DNA from: Halobellus ruber
GTDB lineage: Archaea > Halobacteriota > Halobacteria > Halobacteriales > Haloferacaceae
DNA: 64,000 nucleotides
NCBI RefSeq assembly: GCF_014212355.1
Contig: NZ_JACKXD010000001.1
Span: 1 to 64,000, forward strand
Direction of reading: 5' to 3'
In this document: piece by piece, positions 1 through 8,658 of the stretch
Position numbering within the stretch: position 1 is the stretch's first letter
Layout: the number at the start of each line of letters is the position of its first letter
Program-made: the position numbers and the translations under genes
The notes under the pieces: generated by a model
Told to the model about the DNA's origin: nothing
Databases searched by the model: none
Seen by the model: only the letters and a program-made list of their open reading frames with translations

Positions 1-78
1 CTCGGGAGTCCGCTTGCGCTCCACAAACGACAAGTCAATCCACTCGATACACTGACTGAGGCGGTCGAATTCTGTCAT
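1..78 (-). CDS. IS6-family transposase, N-terminal fragment (runs off window)
   Basis: Twenty-six codons from an ATG at 78 read MTEFDRLSQCIEWIDLSFVE and onward. They match the N-terminus of the IS6 transposase at 15715-16350 almost residue for residue (RLS-C--WIDL-FVER-RTPE). Only the helical N-terminal segment is inside the window, so the DDE catalytic core cannot be checked and it is unknown whether this copy is intact. IS6 transposases catalyse replicative transposition with cointegrate formation. The divergence from the two other copies suggests a different family member and not a recent duplicate. Confidence 0.7.
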   Translation of the reverse strand, partial: MTEFDRLSQCIEWIDLSFVERKRTPE

Positions 79-123
79 AGACACTCAGAACTCGTCCGCC
101 TCATCCTCTAAATTAACGCGACC
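1..123 (-). mobile_element. IS6-family insertion sequence, right part only (runs off window)
   Basis: The last 123 bases of an IS6-type element related to the copies at 15707-16403 and 21396-22092. Its outer end on the minus strand starts GGTCGCGTTAATTTAG, which aligns with GGTCGTGTTTGATTAAGG at the same end of the intact copy, so the boundary is placed at 123. The start of the transposase lies at 1-78. The element has landed in the 3' part of a winged-helix gene (108-296). The other end and any target-site duplication lie outside the window. Confidence 0.75.
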
Positions 124-296
124 GCTTCAAGCGGGCCGATCTTCTTTACGAACCTCTGATCCTCAAGTTTCGGTAATTCTGCATTGATGTAATTACGGTC
201 CTTCCCAATCCGTCTCGCTAAGTTTGCCGCGGTATCCCACTCACCGTCGGACAACTCTTCCAAAATCAGGAAGCCAGTTGGTTGGGATAATCTCAT
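108..296 (-). pseudogene. Winged-helix transcription regulator truncated by IS6 insertion
   Basis: A 62-residue reading frame whose first 57 or so residues form a winged helix-turn-helix (LILEELSDGEWDTAANLARR, then a recognition helix around DRNYINAELPKL). This type is common among small haloarchaeal PhiH1-repressor-like proteins. Such proteins normally continue after the IGP segment with a beta-wing and a tail. Here the sequence runs into the end of the IS6 element at 123, and the last residues and the TAG stop are IS-encoded. DNA binding may survive but dimerisation may not. The family assignment is from general resemblance; the truncation is visible in the sequence. Confidence 0.6.
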
Positions 297-423
297 CCAC
301 CTGGAAATTATATACTATCAGTACTTACTTTTGCGCTCTTGGGTAGCAGATTGTTGGTCGGATCTCAGCAGTAGCTAGGAGTCGTAGCGGGCAAGGGTGG
401 CGCGACGCGCCACCCGACAAACG

Positions 424-1323
424 ATGATTCCACTCAAGACGTTCGTCTCGGAGCGTCGGGCCGCGAATCTGCTGGCACAGATTCGCTGGCGTGACGGCGT
501 CTATTGCCCGCGCTGCCGTGCCGAATCTGTGATTCGGTACGGCAGCTATCGGGTCTTCCAGCGATACCGCTGTAAGAATTGCGACCGCACGTTCAACGAT
601 CAGACAGGCACCGGTTTCGAACACTCACCAGTCGCTCTCAGCAAGTGGTTTTTCGCCGTCTACACCTATATCCGTTTCAACACGAGTCTCAGACAGTTAG
701 ACGTGGAAATAGAAGTCTCTTACAAGTCGGTGTACCGGCGCGTCCAGTGCTTCCTGCGAGCGCTGGACGCGCCTCAACTACACCTCGAAGGCCCGGTCAA
801 AATTGACGAACTGTGCGTGAAATCTGGGCTCAAAGGCCGCGAGCGCGACTCCCGGTCGCGCTCGCGTGGCCTGTCCACGCGTGGACGAGGGACGTACGAA
901 CAGGACAAGCCACCGGTGTTCATTCTCGCTGATCGTGGAAGCGGTGACCACTATGTGCTCCCAGCGAAAGCCGCCGACGAATCGACGATTCGACTCCTGC
1001 TGGCGGTCGGCCAGCAGGAGTCGTTAGTCGTCTACACCGACGGCTTTCGAGCGTACGATCCGCTTGATGAGGACGACACATTCACCCGCGAATACGTCGT
1101 CCACGGCGACGGAGATGTCCACGTCAATACCTGTGAGAGCCACGGATCGCTGGCGCGATCCTGGCTCTCGCCGCATCGAGGCATCTCAGAGGACAAACTG
1201 ACGCCGTATCTCAGAGTATTCCAACTCCGTCGTCGTGTCTATCGAAAACCGGGGAAAGAAGCACTCAAAACCATCCTCGAAACCGCACTCTGCTCACCAA
1301 CAATCTACGCCACAAGAGCGTAA
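424..1323 (+). CDS. IS1595-family transposase
   Basis: A 299-residue transposase starting MIPLKTFVSERRAA; an upstream in-frame ATG at 397 is less likely because family members begin at this motif. An N-terminal zinc ribbon is seen (CPRC near 28-31, CKNC near 50-53). The DDE core is likely Asp128 (KIDEL), Asp206 (YTDGFRAY) and Glu238 (NTCESHGS). The C-terminus is odd. In the tandem copy downstream the frame stops at TGA after LETVL, whereas here one base is missing, so translation reads through the terminal repeat to a TAA just beyond the first right end. The enzyme could still be active. Confidence 0.75.
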   Translation: MIPLKTFVSERRAANLLAQIRWRDGVYCPRCRAESVIRYGSYRVFQRYRCKNCDRTFNDQTGTGFEHSPVALSKWFFAVYTYIRFNTSLRQLDVEIEVSYKSVYRRVQCFLRALDAPQLHLEGPVKIDELCVKSGLKGRERDSRSRSRGLSTRGRGTYEQDKPPVFILADRGSGDHYVLPAKAADESTIRLLLAVGQQESLVVYTDGFRAYDPLDEDDTFTREYVVHGDGDVHVNTCESHGSLARSWLSPHRGISEDKLTPYLRVFQLRRRVYRKPGKEALKTILETALCSPTIYATRA

Positions 1324-1443
1324 GCCGTATCTCAGAGCGTTCCAACTCCGACGTGAGGTCTTCCGAAAACCAAGGGAAAGAAGCGCTGAAAACCATCCTC
1401 GAAACAGTACTCTGACTCATCAACAATCTACGCCACAAGAGCG
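1321..1443 (+). repeat. Tandem partial copy of the IS1595 3' end
   Basis: This 123-base block repeats the last part of the transposase gene and the right terminal repeat (shared landmarks: GCCGTATCTCAGAG, CCATCCTCGAAAC, CAACAATCTACGCCACAAGA). It differs from its neighbour at several bases and retains the original stop codon lost in the first copy. It is probably the remnant of a second element, reduced by recombination, and not a fresh duplication, because the two blocks have diverged. Confidence 0.7.
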
Positions 1444-1580
1444 ATGACATTTTTATCTCCAGCCAGTGGGACACTCGCGAGAACGCGATGGCCTTCTTCG
1501 GGTCTGACCAGTTCGGCGAGATTCTCGAGTGGGGCCCCGACGCGCTGGCCAACCGCCCGCGACGCGCCTCCCTGGCGTAG
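1444..1580 (+). pseudogene. C-terminal remnant of an ABM-type monooxygenase-like protein
   Basis: Directly after the IS1595 end an open frame reads IFISSQWDTRENAMAFFGSD and on through EILEWGPDALANRP to a TAG at 1578-1580. A W-D-T-RENA-AFF-S arrangement near the C-terminus is typical of small antibiotic-biosynthesis-monooxygenase (ferredoxin-like) proteins. No start codon or N-terminal half is present, so the IS insertion or a deletion removed it. The family call is from motif impression only. Confidence 0.4.
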
Positions 1581-1641
1581 CGTGCCTACCGCCGCGGCTG
1601 GGGAGGCGAACGCGAGGGATGCTACACCCCCCGTCGCGATC

Positions 1642-3726
1642 CTACACCTGCTGCGACGCCGTCGGGTCGCACAAGAGGACCCACTCTAGGGTGGCGAGCA
1701 GCACCGCGGTGCACAGAAGCGGCGTGATCACCGCCGGAGAGAGCGCCAGCCCGGCTATCGAACCCAGGCCGAGGATCCGGAGCGCGGTCGCGGCCGCCGC
1801 GGCGACGAGGAGGACACGGAGGAGGTACCACGCGGCCAGGAAAGCGTATGTGCTCCGGCGAGCCGGCGGAAGTGATCTGGCGCCGTCGAGCCGGAGCACC
1901 GCTGCGCGCCCGGAAACCGCGAGCACGAGGCCGATACCCAAGAATCCGGCCGGAGTCGCGGCCGAACTAGCTCCGACGGCGAGCGCCCAGAGCGCGACCA
2001 GAAGTAAGCCGAGGCCGCCGACGCTGCGGCCGCCAGGCGACGGGAGAAGCGTCGCCCCTCTGGTGTGGAGCAGCCGCCAGACGGCGAACGCCAGCGCCGC
2101 GGCGCCGGTCGCGCGCAACGCTGCCGGGTTCGGGATCCGGATGGTCGTCCCGCCGACACCAAGCGTCAATGCGAGCAGGCCCGCGCCCAACCCGATCAGC
2201 GCGAGGAGGCCGCCCACGTAAGCAATCCGAACGAGTCGCCGGCGCCGGTTGTCCGCCGGGGCGAGGTGTCGGTCACACACATACCGGAGGCTCTCGACCA
2301 TCGCCAGGATCCCGAGGGTGTGGTACAGCGGATCCCACCGCCACCACTCGACGGCGAACCCGCCGCGGAATTGTAAACTTGGCTCGACGCTGGTCCAGAG
2401 GGTCGCAGCGCCGCCGAGCGCCACGGCGGCGGCCAGCAGACCGCCGGTGAGCGGTCCGATCCGGGCGCCGAGGTCCGGCGCATCGAACCGGGAGCCACGC
2501 CGGAACAGGTCGACCTCGAACCCGCCCCACACCACTAAGACGACGAGCCCGAGTCCTCCCGACACGAAGTCATATACCGACACCCAGAAGGGGAATATCC
2601 ACCGCGAGAGCTGGTAGGCGTCGGTAACCGGACTGGTGAGCGCGTCAACGGGACCACCGGCCGTGTCCGGCATCCGCGCGGTTTCGAACTCGTCGCGGAA
2701 CTCGGTCATCGGCGGCCCGTCGGGCTCGTCGCCGAGTCCGATCCGCTCGACATCGTACGGAAACTTCGAGATCCGCATCTTCCAGACGGTCTCCCGCGAC
2801 GGGGTCACCTCCATAACGAACCGGCTGTCGACGAGCAGCGTGTTTCCGTTCGGAAGCCGGTCGGCGTCGCGCGGCCACACGAGGTCCTGGTCGTACTCCC
2901 AGGTGAGTTCCCACCCCGTGTCGGTGCGCCGATATTCGACGATCCGGTCGTTTTCGCTGTCCGCGACGAGCACGGTTGGCGGGTCCCGCGAAATAAGGTT
3001 GGGGTTGTGTTGCTCGTAGAGAATGTTGTAGTTGTCCTCCTCCCCCAGTGTCCACCTAATTTCCTTCGTCGAGCGGTTGATCAACATAACCCGATCAAAG
3101 TTGCGTGGGCTCACGAGAAACGCCGAGGCATTGTTGACCGCATCGACGTCGTTGAGGTGGGTGTAGTCCCCGGCATAACTGGTTGGATCGCCCCCGCCGA
3201 CGTCCGGCGGGAACCGATCGGTGAAGTTGTACGTCCACACCCGCTCGCGAGTCCCGTTCGAGCGGTCAATGACAATTACTTGATGGCTCGTACCGTCGAC
3301 GTACGCGTACCGCCCGTCGCCGAGTCTGTCGACGTCGTGGGTCCCGTTTGCGATCCTGAACTTCGCGTGTACTGCCCCGGTCCGCCAGTTCTGTACGACC
3401 GCGAACGACTCGCCCGCTCCGTTCTTGGCGGCGTACAGCAACGTCGTGTCGTTGAGTGGATCCACGTCGAAGTACGTCGCGTACGTCGTGTTCTGGTGCA
3501 CCGTTCGCTCCGTGTCCGGTTCAACGACGACGAGCCGGGAGTCCCGTCCGTTCCCGAGGTCGTCGCCCTGTGCGGTAACAACCACCAGTTCATCGGCGTT
3601 CGTGTCGTCGGCCGTTCGCTCCGACCGGATGTCGTCGTGAGTGACGGCACTGGTCACGACCGGGGTGAACAGGAGGGCCACGATAACGAGTGCGGCGACG
3701 CGGGCACGGGTCCGCTGGTCTGCCAT
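1642..3726 (-). CDS. Arylsulfotransferase (ASST)-like beta-propeller protein with multi-pass membrane tail
   Basis: A 694-residue protein. A hydrophobic anchor or signal lies at about 9-28. Residues 45-340 form an outward-facing propeller rich in family-type motifs (DYTHLNDVD, YEQHNPN, VLVADSENDRIVEY, WPRDADRLPNGNTL). From about 375 onward there are six to eight transmembrane segments. ASST enzymes move sulfate between phenolic donors and acceptors through a catalytic His; several conserved His residues are present here, but activity is unproven. It shares these motifs with the 445-residue protein at 28444-29781, so ASST-like proteins stand at both sides of the glycosylation island. Transfer of sulfate to surface glycans is an inference. 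It is monocistronic as far as can be seen. Confidence 0.7.
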   Translation of the reverse strand: MADQRTRARVAALVIVALLFTPVVTSAVTHDDIRSERTADDTNADELVVVTAQGDDLGNGRDSRLVVVEPDTERTVHQNTTYATYFDVDPLNDTTLLYAAKNGAGESFAVVQNWRTGAVHAKFRIANGTHDVDRLGDGRYAYVDGTSHQVIVIDRSNGTRERVWTYNFTDRFPPDVGGGDPTSYAGDYTHLNDVDAVNNASAFLVSPRNFDRVMLINRSTKEIRWTLGEEDNYNILYEQHNPNLISRDPPTVLVADSENDRIVEYRRTDTGWELTWEYDQDLVWPRDADRLPNGNTLLVDSRFVMEVTPSRETVWKMRISKFPYDVERIGLGDEPDGPPMTEFRDEFETARMPDTAGGPVDALTSPVTDAYQLSRWIFPFWVSVYDFVSGGLGLVVLVVWGGFEVDLFRRGSRFDAPDLGARIGPLTGGLLAAAVALGGAATLWTSVEPSLQFRGGFAVEWWRWDPLYHTLGILAMVESLRYVCDRHLAPADNRRRRLVRIAYVGGLLALIGLGAGLLALTLGVGGTTIRIPNPAALRATGAAALAFAVWRLLHTRGATLLPSPGGRSVGGLGLLLVALWALAVGASSAATPAGFLGIGLVLAVSGRAAVLRLDGARSLPPARRSTYAFLAAWYLLRVLLVAAAAATALRILGLGSIAGLALSPAVITPLLCTAVLLATLEWVLLCDPTASQQV

Positions 3727-3753
3727 TGATCACCGTTCTGACGTATCCGATAA

Positions 3754-3933
3754 ATGCGTTTCGTGTTTCGAGCGGCGGTCCCCGACGGCACCGGGAGGTA
3801 CCGTGCCGAGGCGGTTGTCAACCGCCTCAGGAAGGATGTCGACGCCGCGTACGCCGACGGCCGCGACGCTGCGGGCGACACATACGCCCTCATCGACGAC
3901 CTAGTGGCCGTTCTCGACTCGCTCACCCTTTAA
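3754..3933 (+). CDS. Small hypothetical protein, 59 aa
   Basis: Starts at an ATG at 3754 (MRFVFRAAVPDGTGRYRAEA) and ends at TAA 3931-3933. It shows strong haloarchaeal coding character: acidic and alanine-rich, GC-rich third positions, with a helical C-terminal half (VNRLRKDVDAAYAD, IDDLVAVLDSL). It is divergent from the ASST-like gene, with starts only 27 bases apart, so the two may share a control region. No family recognised. Confidence 0.5.
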   Translation: MRFVFRAAVPDGTGRYRAEAVVNRLRKDVDAAYADGRDAAGDTYALIDDLVAVLDSLTL

Positions 3934-4522
3934 GCAGTGAATACTGCGTTCGGAGTCCGACCCGTTCGTGGGATACGCACAGCATAGGAAGACGTGCGTA
4001 GCGGAACAATGCCCACTCCATCACACTGTGATACCTTGTCCGAGTTGTTTCGATCAGAGAACCCCGAACTCACGAACACACACGTAGTGTGTGCTTCAAC
4101 AAGGGCGATACCAAGCAAGGTCGATAAGTGGGTCGTCTGCCGGGAGTTCAACTCAGTCGTCCGTCCTATCACTCTTGTCGGATGGTCACTGGTGGGGTGC
4201 GGAAATGTTCACCCAGGAATGAAGCTTCTGGTACGCCGAGTCGACAGTTGATTGCTGTGGCGGAATCCCCCCGGTACAGGAGGTAGGTAAGCCGGAGTTG
4301 GCCACCTGTCATCGTTGGGGCGCCTCTTCCGTATCTGTATCTGTTAATTCCACCCGGATATGAGTTTCCTATCGAGCACACGTTATGGATGGTCCCGATC
4401 GGCGGTACCTGGGCCCTCACGCCTGACTTCCATCACATCGCGGGGAGATACAAAACCACATTGTATGCGTTCCACAGCAGCCCGCTAGTGGAAACATTCG
4501 AACTCCACTACGCTTGATTGAC

Positions 4523-5080
4523 TAGGAATCCGCCTCCTGTACCACGAGAGTATCTTCGCCCTGATTGCTCTCTTTGCGATTGCTATCGCCTCGTTTTGCT
4601 TCTCCGCCCGGTACAGCATAGCAACACGATCCATAGCCTCTTTCAGAGGCCAGGCGGCGGTTGTGTATCTTGCCACACTGCTCCCCACTGGGCTTGCGAG
4701 GTCGCCTTCGGCGCCGTGCTCAGCGTGCAGAACCTCCTGCCTGCCATCGCTGCGTCGTTCGAGCGCTCCGACGTCTTTGTCGGCTAAGTCCGTGGGGATG
4801 TCTGGGATCTCCTCCGGGGTACTTCTGACTCTCACGCTCGAACTCGCTGTCCCGGAATCTCGTCCCTTGTATCCGGTTATGAGAGTCCTCATCGGGTGCA
4901 GTCTTGGTCCTGTAGTATGGCTCGCTGACGCACTCCTCATTATCCCACTCCTCAGCGATCGGTCGCCTCCGGTATTTCACTGGGGCGGCCTTGCTGCACT
5001 GCTCATATATGGCCCCGTATTCGGTCCCGTCTACACCATCTTCTGTGGGCCTCCACCCATTCACCAACTCCGTTTAGTGA
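4523..5080 (+). pseudogene. Possible decayed integral-membrane protein
   Basis: From 4523 a frame reads a strongly hydrophobic helix (FALIALFAIAIASFCFSARY), a loop, and another hydrophobic stretch (AAVVYLATLLPTG). It then continues in lower-quality sequence with a second membrane-like block near 4860-5050 (LGPVVWLADALLIIPLL, LAALLIYGPVFG). The middle part makes better sense in another frame (VAFGAVLSVQNLLPAIAASF), which suggests at least one frameshift. No clear start codon. Family unknown. Confidence 0.25.
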
Positions 5081-5629
5081 CGCGCCGACCGCGAACGACA
5101 GGTCTCACGCACAGAGCCGCCAGCTGTCCTTCCACTGGGAATACGGCCTGGAGTCTATCTGAGGATAGGACTTAGATTCGGACACATATTATAAGTCCTC
5201 AAAACGGATACTTCAACTCGGCCATTCTTACCAAACCACATTCGGTTTCGTCCGTCAAACTCGCCTGGTCGCTGTAGACCAGGCGGTGAGTTCTTAATAT
5301 ATTTACTCCGTGATAGGAAACGAGTCTGTGGATCCAAAATCCGATATAAGCTGTATGTCTCCTGTATCACGACTAAGCTTAGTACTCGTGAAATACCCAG
5401 TTAGTTTATGTAACACGGAAGGATTTGACTGAGAGTGCGTCTTGTCAGTGTAGTATTGCGTCGGAGATCTGCAGTCAAGTGGGAACTCCACGCTTCTGTC
5501 GGCAGGAAAGGAATCTACTGACACGCTCACCACTCCGCTGATGATGAGGTTAGACCTACCTCCGATGTCCACCACCAGTTGCTCTCTCCGTGGGTAGCGC
5601 TGTCGCTATTCGGTGGAGCGCGCGAAAGA

Positions 5630-5662
5630 AAGTGGAAAACGGAAGGACCGGACGAAGTCCGG
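5630..5662 (-). terminator. Likely terminator of the S-layer gene
   Basis: Seventeen bases beyond the S-layer stop codon, read on the minus strand, is a perfect 6-bp hairpin CCGGAC-TTC-GTCCGG (5648-5662), followed by a T-rich tract (CCTTCCGTTTTCC). Stem plus T-rich tail is a plausible end for a very highly transcribed gene. Confidence 0.55.
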
Positions 5663-5678
5663 TGGTTAGTTGGCTACG

Positions 5679-8213
5679 TTAGTCTCGCCGGATGGCGAGC
5701 AGCGCCGCGGCCAGGAGCGCCGTCAGCGCGACGACCACACCGAATCCAGGCGTGCTGGTCGGAGTGGAGGTCGGCGTGTCGGTGTCCGGCATCGGCGTGT
5801 CGGTGTCCGGTTCGGGCGTTGCCGTGTCCGTGTCGGGCTCCGGCGTCGGAGTATCCGTGTCGGGCTCCGGCGTGTCCGTGTCGGGTTCGGGCGTCGCGGT
5901 GTCGGTTGCGACAGCCTCGACGACTGTACCATCCTCGGTTTCGTCGCTCGCGAGGATAATGCCCGTGCTGCTGACGGTGATCTCGTAGGTGTCACCGACG
6001 TTCTGCCCGCTGAAGTCGAACGTTGCACCGAAGCTTCCATCCGAACCAACGACCGGCGTCGCCGTCTTCAGGAAGCTCGGGCTCACGCCATCGTCACTGC
6101 GGACGCGGAGACGCACTTCCGTGCCCGGAGCAATGTTGGTCGTGGCGCTGATGGTCTGCCCGGACGCCTGCGAGACGTTGAACGGTTCTTGAATCGTCAC
6201 TTCAGGCTCGTTGGCGTTAAATGTGACGAGCGTCTCGGAGTTCTCGTCGTCGTCGAAGTCGTCTTCAGGCACGAAGTCCTGTCCGAACGGCGAGTCACGG
6301 TTCAGAACGGTGAAGTTCGTCTCCAGAGCCGTGTCGCTGTCGCTCGGGAGCGTGTCTCCGTTCTTGTAGTTTACCGAAGCGGTGTCGACGATGACGAAGT
6401 ATGTGTCGTTCGGACCGTCAGCGATGACGGTCACGTTAGCGTTGCTGCCGGTGTAATCGAGGTCGAGTTCTCTGGCATCCTGGTTCGCACCGGGACTAGC
6501 TTCCTCGATTGTCAGGTTGATCGGGCCAGTTGCGTTAAGGGTACTGAACGCCTGGCTAACGTCCTCATCCTCACGTGCGTTGAGTGCTCCCTCGAAGCCG
6601 GACGCTTCGAGTTGGTGCACCGCGAAGTCACCGACAGCAACCTCGGAGGACTGCGTGATCTGGCCTTCTTCGATGGCCTCGTTCACGTCCTCAAGATCAG
6701 AGACGCTACCGATGGCCTCCTTGCTTCCGGTCCACATCCGAATGTTCTCCGTGCTACGGTCCTCTAGCGTTACAGTCGCAATGTCGTCGGACTGGGTGAC
6801 TCCAGTGGTAACACCTTGATCGCCGGCTTCGGCTTCGAGATCGTAGTCGCCGGCGTCAAGAAGCTCACCTAGACCGTCGGCGCTCGGACCGTTGGCCGGG
6901 TTGTTGTTCTGGGTCTGGTCAAGCAGGACATCGTCGCTGTCGGAGTCCAGCGCGAAGACGTTGGCCTGATCGTCTTCGAAATTGTACGTGTTGACATAGA
7001 AGGTGACTTGATCATCACCGTTGTCATCCTCAAAGGTGGCGTTCGCGATGACACCGTCGTCCTTGGAGCCGAAGGTAACCGTTGCTTCGGAGGTCTCCGT
7101 CATCTCGATCGTGGCCTCAAGGATATCTCCACGCTGGTCGGTGATGGTGGTGCTGACGAAGCTGACATCCTCATCCTCTGCTTCAGAGACGGTGATCTCC
7201 GAGGATTCGACCGTGACGCCGGTCGCATTATCGGTTACCTCAACCGTGTACGTGCCGGGATCGAGCGTATCGCCATCATCAGCGGAGCCAGCATTGAAGT
7301 CGATGTCGGCCTCACCCTGACCGTCAAGGGTAGCCTGCGTCGTGTTGATGCTGTCACCAGTGTTATCCAGCAACTCAGCCTCAATGTCTCGCGAGCCGGC
7401 CACGGCCGAGACGGTGGTCTCGATCGTGTCGTCGGTCGAGACGTTCAGGTCGTCGGCCTCGATGTCCAACTGCAGATCGCGGACGTTGATGAACGCGCGG
7501 TTGGCTTGATTGTCACTATTGTTTATGAAGACCCGGTACTCGCCGAGCTCGCGGTCTCCCGTGTTGAAGGTGTACACGGAACTGTTCACACCGGTACTCC
7601 CTTCCTGGAAGTAGGTGTTGTCCTCGCCCTCAACAGTCACCGGGACGTCGCCGCCGGCGGCTTTCGTCCGGCTGATGTTGTTGTACTTTGAGACGTTGAT
7701 TGCGATGGTAACGCCTTGATACGCCGTCACGTTGGTCGCGGTGTTGGCCTGCACGTCGGTACCGCCACCGTTGGCGTCACCTTCGTATTCAAGCGTCTGA
7801 CCGGCGAAGACGACGGTCTTGTCACCGTCGTTGGTGATCGTGTCGCCACCCGGCGACTGAATGTTCTCGCTCAGCGAAACCTCCAGATCGTTGGATGGGT
7901 AGGCCCGATCCAGAGTGAGGATAACAGTCGCGTTCCGTTGCCGGAAATTCTGGATTGATGACGTGTTGTCGCCATCATCCAGAATCGTGAAGTTATCTCT
8001 GTCCAGCGACGCAGCTTCAACGTTGCCTTCGAACGGTACTTCGACTACTGGGTCGCCGCCGCCACTCTCGTTTACGTAGTGGACGGCATTGCCGCCATAT
8101 GTCGGCTCTTCCGCAGCGACACTCCCCGAGAACGCCACGGTCCCAGCGAAGACGCTGAAGATCATGAGCGCCGCGAGGAACACCGCGCGGACTTTCTTTG
8201 TGTTTCCTGTCAT
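5679..8213 (-). CDS. csg: S-layer (cell surface) glycoprotein, PGF-CTERM type
   Basis: An 844-residue precursor starting MTGNTKKVRAVFLAALMIFS. The N-terminus is a typical haloarchaeal surface-glycoprotein signal peptide ending near SVAAE. The ectodomain is very acidic and beta-rich, with roughly twenty N-X-S/T sequons (NES, NFT, NTS, NAT, NVS, NIS and others) that AglB could glycosylate. The C-terminus has a Thr-rich linker of PEPDTDT repeats, then PGFG, a hydrophobic helix and a basic tail (AIRRD). This is the tripartite signal processed by archaeosortase A and replaced by a lipid anchor. It forms the paracrystalline cell wall. A start six codons upstream is possible but puts non-signal residues in front. 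The island's glycosylation genes follow it. Confidence 0.88.
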   Translation of the reverse strand: MTGNTKKVRAVFLAALMIFSVFAGTVAFSGSVAAEEPTYGGNAVHYVNESGGGDPVVEVPFEGNVEAASLDRDNFTILDDGDNTSSIQNFRQRNATVILTLDRAYPSNDLEVSLSENIQSPGGDTITNDGDKTVVFAGQTLEYEGDANGGGTDVQANTATNVTAYQGVTIAINVSKYNNISRTKAAGGDVPVTVEGEDNTYFQEGSTGVNSSVYTFNTGDRELGEYRVFINNSDNQANRAFINVRDLQLDIEADDLNVSTDDTIETTVSAVAGSRDIEAELLDNTGDSINTTQATLDGQGEADIDFNAGSADDGDTLDPGTYTVEVTDNATGVTVESSEITVSEAEDEDVSFVSTTITDQRGDILEATIEMTETSEATVTFGSKDDGVIANATFEDDNGDDQVTFYVNTYNFEDDQANVFALDSDSDDVLLDQTQNNNPANGPSADGLGELLDAGDYDLEAEAGDQGVTTGVTQSDDIATVTLEDRSTENIRMWTGSKEAIGSVSDLEDVNEAIEEGQITQSSEVAVGDFAVHQLEASGFEGALNAREDEDVSQAFSTLNATGPINLTIEEASPGANQDARELDLDYTGSNANVTVIADGPNDTYFVIVDTASVNYKNGDTLPSDSDTALETNFTVLNRDSPFGQDFVPEDDFDDDENSETLVTFNANEPEVTIQEPFNVSQASGQTISATTNIAPGTEVRLRVRSDDGVSPSFLKTATPVVGSDGSFGATFDFSGQNVGDTYEITVSSTGIILASDETEDGTVVEAVATDTATPEPDTDTPEPDTDTPTPEPDTDTATPEPDTDTPMPDTDTPTSTPTSTPGFGVVVALTALLAAALLAIRRD
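5751..5894 (-). repeat. Tandem PEPDTDT repeat in the S-layer stalk
   Basis: About 48 codons encode four PEPDTDT-like units (one reads PMPDTDT), then a TPTST tract. This is the O-glycosylatable, wall-spanning spacer that lifts the S-layer off the membrane in haloarchaea. The DNA units are near-identical and so prone to copy-number change. Confidence 0.8.
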
Positions 8214-8658
8214 AGTTTGGTTGGATCGCATCGATCGGCGACACCAGCTTTGCGCGCACCGAGGCGCCCGACCGATTCGGGCATCCGAGTTCGGCTTGCG
8301 GTACTCGCTTCTGCCACCATAGGTAGGGGTACGTCACAAACGTGCACCACGCCCGGTAAATACTTTGTGTAGTTGTCTGACGCTAAACGGCTGTGAGAGT
8401 TCCCACAACCCCCGGAATCTCTTGCGAACGGTTCACACACAATCCGGGCGGAAGTGTATAAACCAGCGGGAGGCGTTCGCGTGTGCGAGCGGGCGAACGA
8501 TGAGTAATTGCGAGTGGCCGAGTCACGTTGAATTGCGAACGGCTGTTCTACGATGGTGGTAGATTCCGATATCCTGACCGAAACCGCCGACGAATATCGA
8601 ATCCCCGTCCTACCCGCGGATCACGGGTGTTTTTACTTCGGTCACCGAAAGCCCGCGT
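8214..8658. other. Divergent intergenic region between S-layer and glycosyltransferase genes
   Basis: It contains the S-layer leader and promoter on the minus strand. On the right it holds a short palindrome TTCGGT-C-ACCGAA (8636-8648) just upstream of the glycosyltransferase start at 8659, a possible operator. No coding sequence was found. Confidence 0.5.
8354..8366 (-). promoter_or_regulatory. Putative S-layer promoter (TATA box) with long leader
   Basis: Read on the minus strand the element is CAAAGTATTTACC, a good haloarchaeal TATA box. Initiation about 25 bases downstream would give a leader of about 115 bases before the ATG at 8213. A similarly long leader is known for S-layer mRNA in Haloferax. 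No Shine-Dalgarno motif is evident just before the ATG. Confidence 0.5.

Larger units (their letters stand above)
334..1443 (+). mobile_element. IS1595-family element (ISH4-like group) with duplicated right end
   Basis: Imperfect terminal inverted repeats are visible. The left end at 334 begins CGCTCTTGGGTAGCAGATTG. The reverse complement of the right end begins CGCTCTTGTGGCGTAGATTG. Two right ends exist, one finishing at 1320 and a second at 1443. Bases 1324-1443 are a diverged tandem copy of about 1203-1320. No target duplication was found at either end (TACTTTTG on the left; TAAGCCGT or ATGACATT on the right), consistent with rearrangement after insertion. Confidence 0.65.
3934..5678. other. 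1.7-kb stretch without an intact gene
   Basis: Open frames here are short, use codons unlike neighbouring genes and overlap in conflicting directions. The only protein-like signal is a broken hydrophobic frame around 4523-5080, listed separately. The right end holds the terminator of the S-layer gene. A perfect small hairpin (ACACAC-GTA-GTGTGT) lies near 4076. The stretch looks like decayed accessory DNA. Confidence 0.5.

Noticed and set aside
3930-5575. Several 70-150 codon frames on both strands as genes
   Set aside because: Mixed composition, no recognisable domains, mutually overlapping, and rich in Cys, Ser and Arg in ways unlike acidic haloarchaeal proteins.
5751-5894. The regular repeats as a CRISPR array
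   Set aside because: Units are 21-27 bases without spacers and stay in frame as PEPDTDT codons of the S-layer stalk.
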